From DASWJZ01 sp963739005 (GTDB lineage Bacteria > Pseudomonadota > Alphaproteobacteria > Rhizobiales > Afifellaceae): a DNA stretch of 64,000 nucleotides. The position numbers and the translations under genes were made by a program. How positions within the stretch are numbered: the first letter of the stretch is position 1; every line of letters begins with the position of its first letter. This document shows positions 7,005-16,627 of this stretch, piece by piece. The notes under the pieces are model-generated. The model saw only the letters and a program-made list of their open reading frames with translations, did no database searches and was not told the DNA's origin. The DNA lies in NCBI GenBank assembly GCA_963739005.1, contig CAVTYQ010000007.1, forward strand, positions 124,001-188,000. Reading direction: 5' to 3'.

Positions 7005-9716
7005 TCAGAAAAACGAGGAGCGCTTGTTCCACCAGCCGGTGCGCTTCGGCCGGCCGTCCGCCGGTTCTGGGATCGGCTGGACGGTAGCCGGCAACGACTC
7101 GGCGGCCGGGCGTTCCTCCATCGGCTCAGGCTCGGCCTTCATCTCCGGCTCGGAGAATTCCGCGCGCTCTTCCACCGGTTCGGGCTCGATCGCAGGCTCG
7201 CGCTCAAAAGACGGGGCGGGCGCGTAGGCTTCCTCGGCGTGGCGGAAATCCGCCGCGGCCAACGGCGCCTCGGCGAAGGGTATCTCTTCCCCATCGCGAT
7301 CGGCGTCATCGGCGTAGCGAGGTTCGCCCGAGGACTCGCCCTCGGGCTCCATGCTGGCCTCCGGCCGGCTACCGTTCTCGCCGCGCTCGCCATTCTCACG
7401 GCCACGGCCGCGCCGACGACCGCCCCGTCGGCCACGTCGACGGCGGCGTTCGCGGCTCTCAGCGCTCTCCGGGGAGTCGGCGCGCACCGACGGCCGATCG
7501 ACGTCGGCCTCCGGCTCGGCTTCCGCCTCGCCGTCCTCGGGTGCGGAATCGGCGTGCCGGGGCTCGTGGCGATCGTCGCCGTTGCCGCGGCGCCGGCGGC
7601 GCCGGCGCGGGCGCCGGTCACGGCCTTCGCCTCCGCCGGCTTCGACCTCGCGCTCGCTCTCTTGCTCGCCTTCTTGCTCGACCTCGTCCTCCGGCTCTTC
7701 CTCGACCGCGGGCTCCGGCATGTCGCGCATCACGATCGCGCCGGTCGCCTCCGGCCGATCCTCGACCGGCGCGCCGCGCTCGATCGAGTAGCCGGCGCCG
7801 TTCTCCGGCGCCTCGCCGGAGATCGCGATCTGCACACCGAAGCGCGCTTCGAGATCGCTCAGATGGCGGCGCTTCTGGTTCAGCACGTAGAGCGCAACCT
7901 CTTCACGCGTGCGCACGAGGAGATGGTGGCCGCTGTGGCGGAGGAGATGATCCTCAAGCGCGCGCAGGATCTGCAGCGAAAGCGACGACACGGAGCGCAC
8001 CTGCCCGGTGCCGCGGCAGTGCGGGCAGGGGACGGTGGAGCTCTCGAGCACGCCGGTCCGGATGCGTTGACGCGACATTTCCATGAGGCCGAAATGCGAG
8101 ATGCGGCCGACCTGGATGCGGGCGCGGTCGGCGCGCAGGCAGTCCTTCAGCTTGCGCTCGACAGAGCGGTTGTTCCGCTTCTCCTCCATGTCGATGAAGT
8201 CGATGACAATGAGGCCGGCGAGGTCGCGCAGCCTGAGCTGACGCGAAATCTCCTCGGCCGCTTCGAGGTTGGTCTTGAGCGCCGTGTCCTCGATCGAATG
8301 CTCGCGCGTGGAGCGTCCGGAGTTGACGTCGATCGAGACCAGCGCCTCGGTCTGGTTGATGACGATGTAGCCGCCGGACTTCAGGGTGACCTGCGGGGAG
8401 AACATCGCGTCGAGCTGCGCTTCGACACCGGCGCGCGCGAAGACCGGGACGCTCTCCTTGTAGAGCTGGACGTTCCGCGCATGGCTCGGCATGAGCATGC
8501 GCATGAAGTCCTTGGCCTCGCGGTAGGCGTCGTCGCCGGCGACGACCACTTGGTCGATCTCGCGCGAATAGAGGTCGCGGATCGAGCGCTTGATGAGGTT
8601 GCCTTCCTCGTAGACGAGCTTCGGCGCGGAGGAGCGAAGCGTCAGCTCGCGGACGTTCTCCCAAAGCCGGAGCAGATACTCGAAGTCGCGCTTGATCTCG
8701 CTCTTGGTGCGGTTGGCGCCGGCGGTCCTCAGGATCACGCCCATGCCCTCCGGCACTTCGAGGTCGGAGGCGATCGCCTTCATGCGCTTGCGATCGGCCG
8801 GCGTGGTGACCTTGCGGGAGATGCCGCCGCCGCGCGCCGTGTTCGGCATGAGCACCGAGTAGCGGCCGGCGAGCGATAGATAGGTGGTGAGCGCCGCACC
8901 CTTGTTGCCGCGCTCTTCCTTGACGACCTGCACCAGGAGCACCTGGCGACGCTTGATCACCTCCTGGATCTTGTACTGGCGGGGCCGTGGCTTGCGCCGT
9001 TCCGGCAACTCCTCCAGCGCGTCTTCCGCGCCGACGCTCTCGACCTTCTCGTCGTCCTCGTGATCGCGGTCATGGTCGTGGTCGCGTTCGTGATTGCCCT
9101 CGGCCGCTTCGGGGTCGTCGCTTGCCGCTCGGTCCGCCTCCAGCGCGCCTTCGACCTCAGCCGGCTCGCTCACCTCCTCGGCCGGCGCGACATCGGCGGC
9201 CATCGCCTCGGCCGCCGGCTCTTCGGGCGCATCCTCTGCGTCGTCGTCGGCAGTTTCAGACGCATCGGGCTCGGCCGTGTAAGATTCGTCGGACTCGGCC
9301 TCAGCGGGCGCGGCGCCGACGGTCTCCGGCGCCTCGTCGGCGCGGGCATCTTCCTCCGCCTCGCGCTCAGCCTCGCGGTCGGCGCGCCGGCTCGCCTGCT
9401 CCTCGTCGTGCTCGGCCTGCTCGGCGTCGGCACGCGCCTGCTCTTGCAGGAGCGCCTGACGGTCGGCATAGGGGATCTGGTAGTAGTCGGGGTGGATTTC
9501 GGAAAAGGCCAGGAAGCCGTGGCGATTGCCGCCGTAATCGACGAAGGCGGCCTGCAGGGACGGTTCGACCCTGGTCACCTTGGCAAGATAAATGTTGCCT
9601 CTTAGAGGCTGGCGGTCGGCCGCCTCGAAATCGAACTCCTCAACCCGGTTGCCGCGTAGCACGACGACCCGGGTTTCCTCCGGGTGGGTCGCATCGATGA
9701 GCATCTTGTTCGACAT
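7005..9716 (-). CDS. rne: ribonuclease E
   Basis: A 903-residue endoribonuclease of the degradosome, initiating mRNA decay and rRNA/tRNA processing. Order: MSNKMLIDATHPEETRVVVL opening; S1 domain split by a long acidic Asp/Glu/Ala-rich insert (about residues 90-235); 5' sensor; DNase I-like catalytic part with the metal-binding aspartates in VSIDVNSGRS and VIDFIDMEE; the zinc-link cysteines in CPHCRGTG; then a disordered tail with an Arg-rich stretch (RRPRRRRRRRG), acidic blocks and the C-terminal GWWNKRSSFF. The open frame extends 48 codons upstream, but the conserved N-terminus and a GGAG-type site favour this ATG. Divergent from the amidase across 576 bp. Confidence 0.95.
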   Translation of the reverse strand: MSNKMLIDATHPEETRVVVLRGNRVEEFDFEAADRQPLRGNIYLAKVTRVEPSLQAAFVDYGGNRHGFLAFSEIHPDYYQIPYADRQALLQEQARADAEQAEHDEEQASRRADREAEREAEEDARADEAPETVGAAPAEAESDESYTAEPDASETADDDAEDAPEEPAAEAMAADVAPAEEVSEPAEVEGALEADRAASDDPEAAEGNHERDHDHDRDHEDDEKVESVGAEDALEELPERRKPRPRQYKIQEVIKRRQVLLVQVVKEERGNKGAALTTYLSLAGRYSVLMPNTARGGGISRKVTTPADRKRMKAIASDLEVPEGMGVILRTAGANRTKSEIKRDFEYLLRLWENVRELTLRSSAPKLVYEEGNLIKRSIRDLYSREIDQVVVAGDDAYREAKDFMRMLMPSHARNVQLYKESVPVFARAGVEAQLDAMFSPQVTLKSGGYIVINQTEALVSIDVNSGRSTREHSIEDTALKTNLEAAEEISRQLRLRDLAGLIVIDFIDMEEKRNNRSVERKLKDCLRADRARIQVGRISHFGLMEMSRQRIRTGVLESSTVPCPHCRGTGQVRSVSSLSLQILRALEDHLLRHSGHHLLVRTREEVALYVLNQKRRHLSDLEARFGVQIAISGEAPENGAGYSIERGAPVEDRPEATGAIVMRDMPEPAVEEEPEDEVEQEGEQESEREVEAGGGEGRDRRPRRRRRRRGNGDDRHEPRHADSAPEDGEAEAEPEADVDRPSVRADSPESAESRERRRRRGRRGGRRRGRGRENGERGENGSRPEASMEPEGESSGEPRYADDADRDGEEIPFAEAPLAAADFRHAEEAYAPAPSFEREPAIEPEPVEERAEFSEPEMKAEPEPMEERPAAESLPATVQPIPEPADGRPKRTGWWNKRSSFF

Positions 9717-10292
9717 GGAAAATTGACTCCGGACCCGGCCGCAGCGCGCCGCGGGCGACAGCGGGTCCAATCTTGTTGGAAGGCGAAAGGCCAGACTTGC
9801 GGTTGCTTTCCAGGCAAACGAATCCGACGGCGCCGAGGTAGCGGCCGAATGCCGGTCCAAGGGGCGGTCTAGCGGTGGTCGAGAGCCGGAAGTGCATCAA
9901 CAGCCTTTCGGGCAGGGCGGAACGATTCGTCCCACTTTCACGGTTCTTGCGCCGCCTGGCGCGTGAACCCGTCTTCGACCTGGCCGAAATCCGGCAAATT
10001 GCGGTGGCGAGCGGGTCGCGTCACATCGCGCCGGTCCGCGGCCAAGGAGGAATCCGTCACCAACTCTATTAGGAACGGGCGCGCGTGAATGCAAGAGTCG
10101 ACGTCAAACGCCCTTTCCGAGCGCTGACTTTTCCCGCCTACGATGTCGTGAAGGCCCGCCAGCGCCCGCCCCGCGCGGTCCGGCCGACCGCGATCTGCGG
10201 TCGCGGCGCAACGCCCTGCCATTTTCGCGGCCAGCAGCCCTTGTCTCGACCGCGAAGTCGGGCGATGGAGGCATTGCGGAGGATCGATCCCG
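9717..10292. promoter_or_regulatory. 576-bp divergent non-coding region (rne leader and amidase promoter)
   Basis: No convincing gene lies here. The length fits the long 5' untranslated leader through which RNase E typically limits its own expression, plus the promoter of the amidase gene. I can see GC-rich short inverted repeats but cannot define a structure or a clear -35/-10 pair by eye. Confidence 0.4.
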
Positions 10293-11486
10293 ATGCGCTT
10301 GGCGCTGCGCCTCATCGTCGTCGCTATATTTGCCTTCCTCGCCGCGGAAACCGCCGGTGGCGCGTCAGAGAACGCCGTCAAAGACATGCGCATCATCGGC
10401 GACGCGAGCCGCTCGCGATTCGTCGTCGATCTCGCCAGGAGCCCCGACTACCACATCCTCCGCCTCGCCAATCCCAACCGCCTCGTGATCGACATGCCGG
10501 ACGTCGATTTCACGGGTGCGACAAAGCCGAGCGAGGGCCGCGGCCTCGTCAGCGACTACCGCTATGGCCTGATCGCCCCCGGGAGAGCCCGCGTCGTGCT
10601 CGACCTCGCCGGGCCGGTGGAGATCGTCAACACGTTCGTCCTTGACCCGATCGGAAACGAGCCGGCCCGCCTCGTCGTCGATATGACTCCGACGTCTGAA
10701 GATGCGTTCGCCGCCGCGGCGCTCGGCGATCGGCCGGAGCGCGTCTCGGTGTCGACGGCTCTGCGCGGCGGAGAGCCCGAGGGAACGCCAAGTGGCCTGC
10801 CGGTGGTTGTCATCGATCCAGGCCACGGCGGCATCGATTCGGGCGCGCTCGGCAAAGACGGGGTGATGGAGAAGACCATAACGCTGGAATTCGCCAAGGA
10901 GCTCGCGGAGCAGCTCAGGGTCGGCGGCAAGATCGAGCCGGTGATGACGCGGACTGACGACACCTTCGTTTCGCTTGGCGATCGGGTGGAAATCGCGCGC
11001 CAGCACCACGCCGCGCTTTTCGTGTCCGTCCACGCCGACACCGTGCGCGAGAATTATGTGCGCGGGGCGACCGTCTACACGCTATCGGAGGACGCCTCCG
11101 ACGCACTCTCGCAGGCGCTCGCGGAGCACGAGAACCGCTCCGACATCCTCGCCGGCCTGGCGCTTGAGGATCAGCCTGACGACGTCGCCGACATCCTCTT
11201 CGACCTGGCGCGGCGCGAGACCAAGAATCTTTCCGTCCGTTTCGCGAAGTCGCTGGTCAATGGCATGCACGGCAAGGTCGCGCTGAACTCCAATCCGTGG
11301 CGGCGCGCCGCCTTCCGCGTCCTGAAGGCGCCAGAGGTGCCCTCCGTGCTGCTGGAACTCGGCTTCCTCTCCAATCCCGACGACGAGAAGCTCTTCAGCT
11401 CGAAGGACTGGCCGGCGAGCGAAGCGGAGACGGTCGCGCGGGCGATCGAGGCTTTTGTCGTCGGCCGGCAGACGGCCGTGCAGTGA
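10293..11486 (+). CDS. N-acetylmuramoyl-L-alanine amidase with AMIN domain (AmiC-like)
   Basis: A 397-residue periplasmic amidase that cleaves the stem peptide from peptidoglycan at division. It starts with a signal peptide (MRLALRLIVVAIFAFLAAET, about 24 residues), then an AMIN domain (about 35-140, SRFVVDLARSPDYHILRLANPNRLV-type beta strands) that targets the septal wall, and an Amidase_3 domain (about 170-390). Zinc ligands and catalytic residues are visible in VIDPGHGGIDSGA, the E of MEKTITLEFA, SVHAD and the catalytic E of LLELGFLSN. It precedes the PBP1A gene by 150 bp, so a peptidoglycan hydrolase and synthase are paired, as in other alphaproteobacteria. Confidence 0.95.
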   Translation: MRLALRLIVVAIFAFLAAETAGGASENAVKDMRIIGDASRSRFVVDLARSPDYHILRLANPNRLVIDMPDVDFTGATKPSEGRGLVSDYRYGLIAPGRARVVLDLAGPVEIVNTFVLDPIGNEPARLVVDMTPTSEDAFAAAALGDRPERVSVSTALRGGEPEGTPSGLPVVVIDPGHGGIDSGALGKDGVMEKTITLEFAKELAEQLRVGGKIEPVMTRTDDTFVSLGDRVEIARQHHAALFVSVHADTVRENYVRGATVYTLSEDASDALSQALAEHENRSDILAGLALEDQPDDVADILFDLARRETKNLSVRFAKSLVNGMHGKVALNSNPWRRAAFRVLKAPEVPSVLLELGFLSNPDDEKLFSSKDWPASEAETVARAIEAFVVGRQTAVQ

Positions 11487-11636
11487 GCGGCTCGTTGCAT
11501 TTCGACAACATGGCCGTTACTTCTCAGAAACTGCGGCGAATCCCCTGCATTCGTTGGTGTTTCGCCTCAGTTTCATCATAAAAGTAGCAAAAGCGGATAG
11601 GATTGTTCGGCCTGAGTCCGCCAAGGCGCCTGACTC

Positions 11637-14066
11637 ATGTTATTAAGGATACTTGGCTACGTCTTCGGGATAGGAGCCTTCATGCTTCTCAGTCTCGCTG
11701 TGGCCGCGGGCGTTCTCCTGCAGACGTTCAACGCCGATCTGCCCGACTACGACAAGCTGGCCCAGTACGAGCCGCCAGTGATGACGCGCGTCCATGCGGC
11801 CGACGGCCAGCTCATGGCCGAGCACGCGCGCGAGCGGCGCCTCTATCTGCCGATCCAGGCTGTCCCGGATCTCATCAAGGCCGCGTTCCTGTCGGCCGAA
11901 GACAAGAATTTCTACGAGCACGACGGCATCGATATCGCCGGCATCATGCGCGCCGCCGTCGTGAACCTGCGCAATCGCGGTTCCGGCAAGCGCCCGGTCG
12001 GCGCGTCCACCATCACGCAGCAGGTGGCGAAGAACTTCCTTCTCACCGGCGAGGTGTCCTACGAGCGCAAGATCAAGGAGGCGCTGCTCGCGCTCCGCAT
12101 CGAGCAGGCCTATTCGAAGGACAAGATCTTCGAGCTTTACCTGAACGAGATCTATCTCGGCCTCGGTTCCTACGGCGTCGCTGCGGCAGCGCTCAACTAC
12201 TTCGACAAGCCGGTCAACCAGCTGACGATCGGGGAGGCGGCCTATCTCGCGGCGCTGCCGAAGGCGCCGGAGAACTACAACCCCTTCCGCCACGAAGACC
12301 GCGCGGTCGAGCGGCGGAACTGGGTGATCGACCGCATGGTGGAGAACGGCTACATCCGCGCCGCCGACGGCGAGGCCGCGAAGCAGAGCCCGCTCAAGGT
12401 CACGGTGCGCACGCGCAGCAACTACCTCTTCGCCTCCGACTTCTTCGCCGAGGAGGTGCGGCGCAATCTCATCGACATGTACGGGAGCGACAAGCTCTAC
12501 GAAGGCGGACTTTCGGTCCGCACCACGCTCGATCCGAAGCTGCAGGTGCTCGCCCGCAAGGCGCTGCAGGACGGCCTCATCAAGTTCGACCAGGCGCGCG
12601 GCTATCGCGGCGCGGTGACGACGATCGACATTTCCGGCGACTGGGGCCCGCCGCTCGGCGAAGTGCCGGGGCTTTCCGACGTGCCGGAGTGGCGGCTCGC
12701 GGTCGTCCTGGAGACGGCAGGCGATTCCGCCACGGTCGGCCTGCAGCCGCCGACGCTGCAGGATGGCACGCTTTCGAGCGAGCGCGACAAGGGGACGATC
12801 CCGCTTGCTGAGATGAAGTGGGCGCGGAGCGGGCTTTCCAACGTCGGCTCGGTCCTGAAGCCGGGCGACGTCGTCTACGTCGAGGCGATCGCCGACAAGC
12901 CCGGCACCTTCAAGCTCCATCAGGTGCCCGAGATCGAGGGCGCGATCATCGCTATGGACCCGCACACGGGTCGCGTGCTCGCCATGCAGGGCGGCTTTTC
13001 GTTCGCCGAGAGCGAGTTCAACCGCGCCACGCAGGCGTGGCGGCAGCCGGGCTCGGCGTTCAAGCCGTTCGTCTATTCCGCCGCGCTCGACAACGGCTAC
13101 ACCCCATCCTCCGTGGTCATGGACGCGCCGATCGAAATCCACGCCGGCAACGACGTGTGGACGCCGCAGAATTACGGCGGCAAGTTCTACGGGCCGGCGA
13201 CGCTGCGGACCGGGATCGAGAAGTCGCGAAACGTCATGACCGTCCGGCTGGCGCAAGACATGGGCATGCCGCTCGTCGCCGAATACGCCAAGCGCTTCGG
13301 CATCTACGATAACCTCGCGCCGTACCTGCCAATGGCCATCGGCGCCGGCGAGACCACGGTGATGCGGCTCGTCACCGCCTACGCGACGATCGCCGACGGT
13401 GGGCAGAAGATCAACGCCACGCTGATCGACCGTATCCAGGACCGCTTCGGCCGCACCATCTACCAGCATGACCAGCGCAAGTGCGAAGGCTGCGACGCGG
13501 ACGCCTGGACCGGCCAAGCAGAGCCCACGCTCGTCGACGATCGCGAGCAGGTGCTCGACCCGATGACCGCCTACCAGATCACTTCGATGATGGAAGGCGT
13601 GGTGAAGCGCGGCACGGCGACCGTCGTGCAGAAGGTGGGCAAGCCGATCGCCGGCAAGACCGGCACGACCAACGACGAGAAGGACGCCTGGTTCGTCGGC
13701 TTCTCGCCCGATCTCGTGGCCGGCGTCTTCATCGGCTACGACCATCCGCGGCCGATGGGACGCGGACAGACCGGCGGCGTGCTCGCCGCGCCGATCTTCA
13801 CGGAGTTCATGAAGGCGGCGCTGCAGGACCAGCCGCCGAAGGAGTTCCAGGTGCCGCCGGGCATCTCGCTGATCCCGATCGACCGCCGCACCGGACTCCG
13901 CGCGCAGGCCGGCGATCCCGACGTGATCCTGGAGGCCTTCAAGCCGGGGACGGAGCCGCCGACGACCTATTCGATCATCGGCTACCAGGACACGATGGGC
14001 ATCCCGGAGGCGGTCTCGCCGGAGGCGGACCGGGCGGTTGCCACCGGCACCGGCGGCCTTTACTAG
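11637..14066 (+). CDS. mrcA: penicillin-binding protein 1A (bifunctional glycosyltransferase/transpeptidase)
   Basis: An 809-residue class A PBP that polymerises and crosslinks peptidoglycan at the inner membrane. One N-terminal membrane anchor (about 5-28) precedes the GT51 domain (about 55-230) with the catalytic glutamate in AEDKNFYEHDGID, STITQQVAKN, and ELYLNEIYLG. The transpeptidase has the SxxK nucleophile motif in GSAFKPF (Ser near 472), SRN near 529, and KTGT near 673. A family-typical insert (about 300-430) separates the domains. All catalytic motifs are intact. The start ATG opens directly into the membrane anchor, as usual. Confidence 0.96.
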   Translation: MLLRILGYVFGIGAFMLLSLAVAAGVLLQTFNADLPDYDKLAQYEPPVMTRVHAADGQLMAEHARERRLYLPIQAVPDLIKAAFLSAEDKNFYEHDGIDIAGIMRAAVVNLRNRGSGKRPVGASTITQQVAKNFLLTGEVSYERKIKEALLALRIEQAYSKDKIFELYLNEIYLGLGSYGVAAAALNYFDKPVNQLTIGEAAYLAALPKAPENYNPFRHEDRAVERRNWVIDRMVENGYIRAADGEAAKQSPLKVTVRTRSNYLFASDFFAEEVRRNLIDMYGSDKLYEGGLSVRTTLDPKLQVLARKALQDGLIKFDQARGYRGAVTTIDISGDWGPPLGEVPGLSDVPEWRLAVVLETAGDSATVGLQPPTLQDGTLSSERDKGTIPLAEMKWARSGLSNVGSVLKPGDVVYVEAIADKPGTFKLHQVPEIEGAIIAMDPHTGRVLAMQGGFSFAESEFNRATQAWRQPGSAFKPFVYSAALDNGYTPSSVVMDAPIEIHAGNDVWTPQNYGGKFYGPATLRTGIEKSRNVMTVRLAQDMGMPLVAEYAKRFGIYDNLAPYLPMAIGAGETTVMRLVTAYATIADGGQKINATLIDRIQDRFGRTIYQHDQRKCEGCDADAWTGQAEPTLVDDREQVLDPMTAYQITSMMEGVVKRGTATVVQKVGKPIAGKTGTTNDEKDAWFVGFSPDLVAGVFIGYDHPRPMGRGQTGGVLAAPIFTEFMKAALQDQPPKEFQVPPGISLIPIDRRTGLRAQAGDPDVILEAFKPGTEPPTTYSIIGYQDTMGIPEAVSPEADRAVATGTGGLY

Positions 14067-14096
14067 GCCGCTTCAGCTTCTCATCTCCCAAGAGCG

Positions 14097-14120
14097 AGGC
14101 GCGGAGCGAGTTCCGCGCCT
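14097..14120 (+). terminator. hairpin terminator after PBP1A gene
   Basis: AGGCGCGGA and TCCGCGCCT form a perfect 9-bp stem with a 6-base loop, 30 bp after the stop and 38 bp before prfB. Only a short T run follows. Confidence 0.5.
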
Positions 14121-14157
14121 TTGCGTGAGCTGAGACAGGACGCTTGGAGATTGAAGA

Positions 14158-15298
14158 ATGCGGGCCGAGACAGAGGCGCTCGTCGACGAAATCCGCGCCG
14201 CCGTGGCGCTGATCCGGAGGCATCTTTGACTGGGATGTCGCCGAGCGCCGGCTCGCCGAGCTGAACGCCCGCATCGAGAATCCCGATTTCTGGAACAGGC
14301 CCCCGGAAGCGCAGGCCGTGATGCGCGAGCGGCAGTACCTTGACGACGCCATTTCCGCGGTCAGAACGGCGGAGCGCGAGCTTGACGACAATATCGGTCT
14401 GATCGAGCTCGGCGACGCGGACGGCGACAAGGCCATCGTCGCCGAGGCGGAGGCCGCGATCGAGCGGCTGGCGCGCCACATGGCCCGCCGCCAGGTCGAG
14501 ACTCTCCTTTCCGGCGAAGCCGACCACAACGACGCCTATCTCGAAATCCACGCAGGCGCCGGCGGCACCGAGAGCCAGGACTGGGCGGAAATGCTGCTGC
14601 GCATGTACACGCGCTGGGCGGAGCGGCGCGGTTCGAAGGTGGAGGTGCTCGAATACCAGGACGGCGAGCAGGCCGGCATCAAGTCCGCGACGCTGCTCGT
14701 TAAAGGCGGAAACGCCTATGGCTGGCTGAAGACGGAATCGGGCGTGCACCGGTTGGTGCGCATCTCGCCGTTCGATTCCAACGCGCGCCGCCACACGAGC
14801 TTCGCCAGCGTCTGGGTCTATCCCGTGGTCGACGACACCATCAAGGTGGAGATCAACGACGGCGACGTCCGCACCGATACCTACCGTTCCTCCGGCTCGG
14901 GGGGGCAGCACGTCAACACGACGGATTCGGCGGTGCGGCTGACGCATATCCCGACCGGCATCGCGGTCGCCTGTCAGAGCGAGCGCTCGCAGCACAAGAA
15001 CCGCGCCACCGCCTGGGAGATGCTGCGCGCGCGCCTCTATGAGGCGGAGCTGAAGAAGCGCGAGGAGGCCGCGATGGCGACGGAAGCCGCCAAGACCGAG
15101 ATCGGCTGGGGCCACCAGATCCGTTCCTACGTGCTGCAGCCCTATCAGCTCGTGAAGGATCTGCGCACCGGCGTGGAAAGCACGTCGCCGGGAAGCGTGC
15201 TCGACGGCGACCTCGACCGCTTCATGGAAGCCTCGCTCGCCCAGCGCATCACCGGAAGCCCCGGCGGCAGCGCGGACGAGAGCGCCGAACTGAGCTAG
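14158..15298 (+). CDS. prfB: peptide chain release factor 2, expressed by programmed +1 frameshift
   Basis: RF2 recognises UGA/UAA stops. Frame 0 runs from the ATG at 14158 for 23 codons (ending LIRRHL) to an in-frame TGA at 14227-14229. Skipping one base after CTT (14224-14226) resumes at GAC 14228 and continues DWDVAERRLAELN to the TAG at 15296, giving about 379 residues. The site GGAGG-CAT-CTT-TGA-C matches the classic autoregulatory frameshift signal: an SD-like GGAGG three bases before CTT and a poor TGA-C stop context. Downstream are the RF2 tripeptide SPF in RISPFDSNARRHTSF and the GGQ motif in SGSGGQHVNTTDSAVR. An annotation that begins at the internal ATG 14318 would miss the N-terminus. 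Confidence 0.95.
14216..14230 (+). promoter_or_regulatory. prfB programmed +1 frameshift site
   Basis: GGAGG-CAT-CTT-TGA-C: internal SD, 3-nt spacer, slippery CTT, UGA stop followed by C. When RF2 is scarce the ribosome slips +1 and makes full-length RF2. Confidence 0.9.
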
Positions 15299-15301
15299 CG
15301 A

Positions 15302-16564
15302 TCAGCGCGTGATGGAGTCGTGAAGCGCCTTTCCGGCGGCGAGGTAGAGCGCCGGGTCGACCGCCTCGCCGTCGCGCCGCGTCTCGTAGTGGAGGTGCGG
15401 CCCGGTCGATCGGCCGGTGGAGCCTACAAGTCCGATCGGCGTCCCGGTATCGACGTGCGCCCCGGCCGAGACCAGAATCTGCGAGAGGTGGCCGTAGCGG
15501 GTGCTGACGCCGTCGGCGTGGGCGATCTCCACCATCTCGCCGTAGCCGCCGCTCAAGCCGGCCGAGACGACGGTGCCGGGCGCCGTCGCGTAGACCGTCG
15601 TTCCCGCTTCCGCGACGAAATCGAGTCCGGCGTGGAAGGCCGGCCGCTTCAGGAACGGATCGACGCGGAAGCCGAAGCGGCTGGAGATGTAGCGCGCCCT
15701 GACCGGCACCTTGAGCGGCAACGCGGCAGCGTCGCTGCGAAGCGTCTCGATTCCGTCGAGCGTCTTCTTCAGAAGCGCGGTGCGCTCGACGAAATGCATT
15801 CCCTCCGCAGGGATGAACGGGCCGCCCTCGGGCACCGTGTCGGCGTCCTCGGCATCGCCGACTTTGACGCCGATCGCCGTCAGCGCCTTGGTCATCTGCT
15901 CTTCCTTGCCGCCGGCGGCAGCGCTCAACACGTCGAGCGCGTCGGACTGATGCGTCTCGACACGGTCGAGCGACGCGCCAACCCCCGACAGGATCGGCCG
16001 GATTCCGTCCGCCCCGAGCGCCACCTGCTTGCCGGAGCGGGGGCCCTTCAGAAGGAGCTGCGAGGTCACGTCACCGTCGGTCGCGGCGGCGGGGGCGTAG
16101 CCGAGCGGCGCGGCCTCATCGCCGCCTTCATCCGCGCTGCCCGCTACGGCGACACCGGCGCCGCGCGCCTGACCGGCCAGCGTTTCGAGGGCGTCCTGGC
16201 GCTCCTCGATCGTCGCCTGCTGCTCAAGCAGGGTCGAAAGCTGCTGCTCGACGTTTTCCGTCTGCACCGCGTGGCGGCTCGTGACGCGGTCGAGCTCGGA
16301 GCGAAGCGCCGCGATCCGCGCCTCGTAGGCGTACTGCATGCGCACCTGGTGGGAGACCGCTGCGCCGAGGAGGTCGTCGCGATAGACGAGATAGGCGGTC
16401 GCGGCGACATAGGCGACGAGGAGAAGGCTGAAGAACCCTACGACCGAGCCGGCAAGCCAGGGGCGGACCCGGTAGCTCCGCGTGGCGTCGCTACGCCGCA
16501 GGATCAGGCTCCAGGCGGGCTTACGAGGGGCGTAATGCGAGTTTTGCTGACTGGGATGCACCAT
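15302..16564 (-). CDS. M23 family metallopeptidase (LytM-type, membrane-anchored)
   Basis: A 420-residue envelope protein: one N-terminal membrane segment (about 35-62, GSVVGFFSLLLVAYVAATAY), a coiled-coil region rich in Glu/Gln (about 75-135), a variable linker, and a C-terminal M23 domain (about 290-410). Zinc-ligand motifs HAGLDFVA and HLHYETR are present, so it may be an active DD-endopeptidase or an EnvC/DipM-like amidase activator. The start is the ATG of MVHPSQQ; a TTG four codons upstream is possible but less likely. It converges on prfB with 3 bp between stops. Confidence 0.88.
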   Translation of the reverse strand: MVHPSQQNSHYAPRKPAWSLILRRSDATRSYRVRPWLAGSVVGFFSLLLVAYVAATAYLVYRDDLLGAAVSHQVRMQYAYEARIAALRSELDRVTSRHAVQTENVEQQLSTLLEQQATIEERQDALETLAGQARGAGVAVAGSADEGGDEAAPLGYAPAAATDGDVTSQLLLKGPRSGKQVALGADGIRPILSGVGASLDRVETHQSDALDVLSAAAGGKEEQMTKALTAIGVKVGDAEDADTVPEGGPFIPAEGMHFVERTALLKKTLDGIETLRSDAAALPLKVPVRARYISSRFGFRVDPFLKRPAFHAGLDFVAEAGTTVYATAPGTVVSAGLSGGYGEMVEIAHADGVSTRYGHLSQILVSAGAHVDTGTPIGLVGSTGRSTGPHLHYETRRDGEAVDPALYLAAGKALHDSITR

Positions 16565-16627
16565 GATCGAGCGCAAGCGGATTCGGTGCGCCGATCATTG
16601 GGCAATCATGGTTAACGATCGGTTGTC

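Noticed and set aside
6105..8879. 924-codon plus-strand frame across argC and rne
   Set aside because: Out of frame with argC and antisense to rne; composition is a shadow of both.
9875..10645. small frames in the rne/amidase divergent region
   Set aside because: Overlapping low-complexity frames on both strands, no ribosome sites or conserved segments.
11643..13745. 700-codon minus-strand frame
   Set aside because: Antisense of the PBP1A gene.
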